A stretch of DNA of 8,024 nucleotides from positions 1 to 8,024 of the forward strand of contig CAKSVK010000156.1 in assembly GCA_934502905.1 (NCBI GenBank), in the 5' to 3' direction. A program made the translations under genes and the position numbers. The DNA comes from an uncultured Chitinophagaceae bacterium (GTDB lineage Bacteria; Bacteroidota; Bacteroidia; Chitinophagales; Chitinophagaceae). Under the pieces are notes generated by a model that was given only the letters and a program-made list of their open reading frames with translations, was not told where the DNA came from and made no database searches. Below are positions 7,291 through 8,024 of the stretch, piece by piece (the first letter of the stretch is position 1; each line of letters starts with the position of its first letter).

Positions 7291-8024
7291 TTATTTCTTT
7301 AGCGCTGCAAAATACTTTTCCAGTGCAGCCACCATAGAAGGTGTTTCCGGCGCCGGCGCCTTGATGTGTAGTGTTAATCCCGCTTCTTCCACCGCTTTGA
7401 ATGTATTGATGCCGAAAGCGCCGATCTTGGTGCCATTCTGCTCATATTGGGGGATGTTTTCAAGCAGACTCTTCACACCGCTGGGCGTAAAGAAGCAGAT
7501 AATATCATATTCAGATTTTGACAGAACGGACTTTACATCGGTATTAATGGTCCGGTACATGAAGGGCGTATCAAACTCGCAGTTATTTGATTTCAGCCAG
7601 TTCACGATCTCGTTATCCTGCTGATTTTCGGAACAGGGATAGAGGAACTTTTCGTTTTCTTTATGTTTGTTGATCACTTCAAACAGGCTTTTATTGGAAC
7701 CGTCTGCTCCATAAAAAACCTTACGCTTTCTGTATAGTATGAATTTTTGAAGATACAACGCCACCGCCTCTGTGATACAAAAATATTTTGTATCCTGGGA
7801 TATGCCTACTTTCAATTCTTCACAGGTGCGGAAAAAATGATCAATGCCGTGACGGCTTGTAAAGACCACTGCACTGAAGTGGGTAATATCAATCTTCTGC
7901 TTCCTGAAATCCTTTGCTGGTATGCCTTCTAAAGTAATAAACGGGAAAAACTCCAGCTGAACGCCATGTTTTTTGGCAAGTTCGAAGTAAGGAGATTTGT
8001 CCGATTCGGGGCGAGGCTGGGTAA
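7291..8024 (-). CDS. hemD: Uroporphyrinogen-III synthase HemD, N-terminus outside the window
   Basis: HemD cyclises hydroxymethylbilane, inverting ring D, to uroporphyrinogen III, the precursor of haem, sirohaem and cobalamin; it is cytosolic. The frame is open from the right edge to TAA at 7291, giving 243 visible codons. A GTG at 7869 is not the true start, because family sequence continues upstream of it: TQPRPESDKSPYFELAKKHG, then EFFPFITLEGIPAKDFR, then HFSAVVFTSRHGIDHFF. Only a short N-terminal piece is likely missing, since the TQPRPE-type motif lies close to the start in relatives. Other supporting segments are IICFFTPSGVKSLLENI and KIGAFGINTFKAVEEAGL, matching the second lobe of the two-domain fold. 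Family sequence identity is generally low, so the call rests on these motifs together. The gene is 18 bp ahead of the thioredoxin-domain gene. Confidence 0.88.
   Translation of the reverse strand, partial: TQPRPESDKSPYFELAKKHGVQLEFFPFITLEGIPAKDFRKQKIDITHFSAVVFTSRHGIDHFFRTCEELKVGISQDTKYFCITEAVALYLQKFILYRKRKVFYGADGSNKSLFEVINKHKENEKFLYPCSENQQDNEIVNWLKSNNCEFDTPFMYRTINTDVKSVLSKSEYDIICFFTPSGVKSLLENIPQYEQNGTKIGAFGINTFKAVEEAGLTLHIKAPAPETPSMVAALEKYFAALKK

Noticed and set aside
7349..7362. GC-rich GCC/GGC repeat near the end of hemD
   Set aside because: It encodes the short APAPE linker of HemD in frame; no copies were seen elsewhere in the window.
7291..7869. A 192-residue protein starting with GTG at 7869
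   Set aside because: Family-specific sequence continues in the same frame upstream to the window edge, so this is only part of hemD and not a separate start.
1..8024. CRISPR arrays, tRNA or rRNA genes, insertion sequences, attachment sites, defence or toxin-antitoxin genes
   Set aside because: None was seen: the minus strand is almost fully occupied by conserved housekeeping and secretion genes, and the gaps are too short or lack the needed repeats.

Overview
The window looks like a chromosomal segment of a gliding or T9SS-bearing member of the phylum Bacteroidota, probably near Chitinophagaceae; the family placement is only an impression from protein style. Supporting the phylum: a complete gldK-gldL-gldM-gldN set, a Bacteroidota-type -7 promoter element (TAnnTTTG), A-rich leaders without clear Shine-Dalgarno sequences, and a signal peptide in GldN whose predicted mature protein begins with Gln. 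All recognised genes lie on the minus strand, so transcription runs from high to low coordinates.

Layout in transcription order: (1) 8024-7291, hemD (uroporphyrinogen-III synthase), cut at its N-terminus by the window edge. (2) 7272-5200, a thioredoxin-domain protein of the YyaL/SSP411 (DUF255) family, only 18 bp after hemD and probably co-transcribed. (3) A 127-bp gap with a good candidate promoter. (4) 5072-161, the type IX secretion core operon: gldK (lipoprotein, outer-membrane-associated ring), gldL (inner-membrane motor stator), gldM (inner-membrane shaft spanning the periplasm) and gldN (periplasmic ring partner of GldK). (5) A strong bidirectional terminator hairpin at 101-142 that closes the operon. 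The first 100 bp contain no gene that can be assigned with confidence; an open frame on the plus strand may be the tail of a convergent gene.

The four Gld proteins work together. By homology, the GldL/GldM complex uses the proton gradient across the inner membrane to drive rotation, and GldM carries this through the periplasm to the GldK/GldN ring under the outer membrane, powering secretion through T9SS and, where adhesins exist, gliding.

No previously undescribed system is evident; the gene content is conserved core machinery. The least explained parts are non-coding: a terminator-like hairpin just after gldL that could make gldM expression lower than gldL, a structured 160-bp gap between gldK and gldL, and a bulged inverted repeat next to the final terminator.
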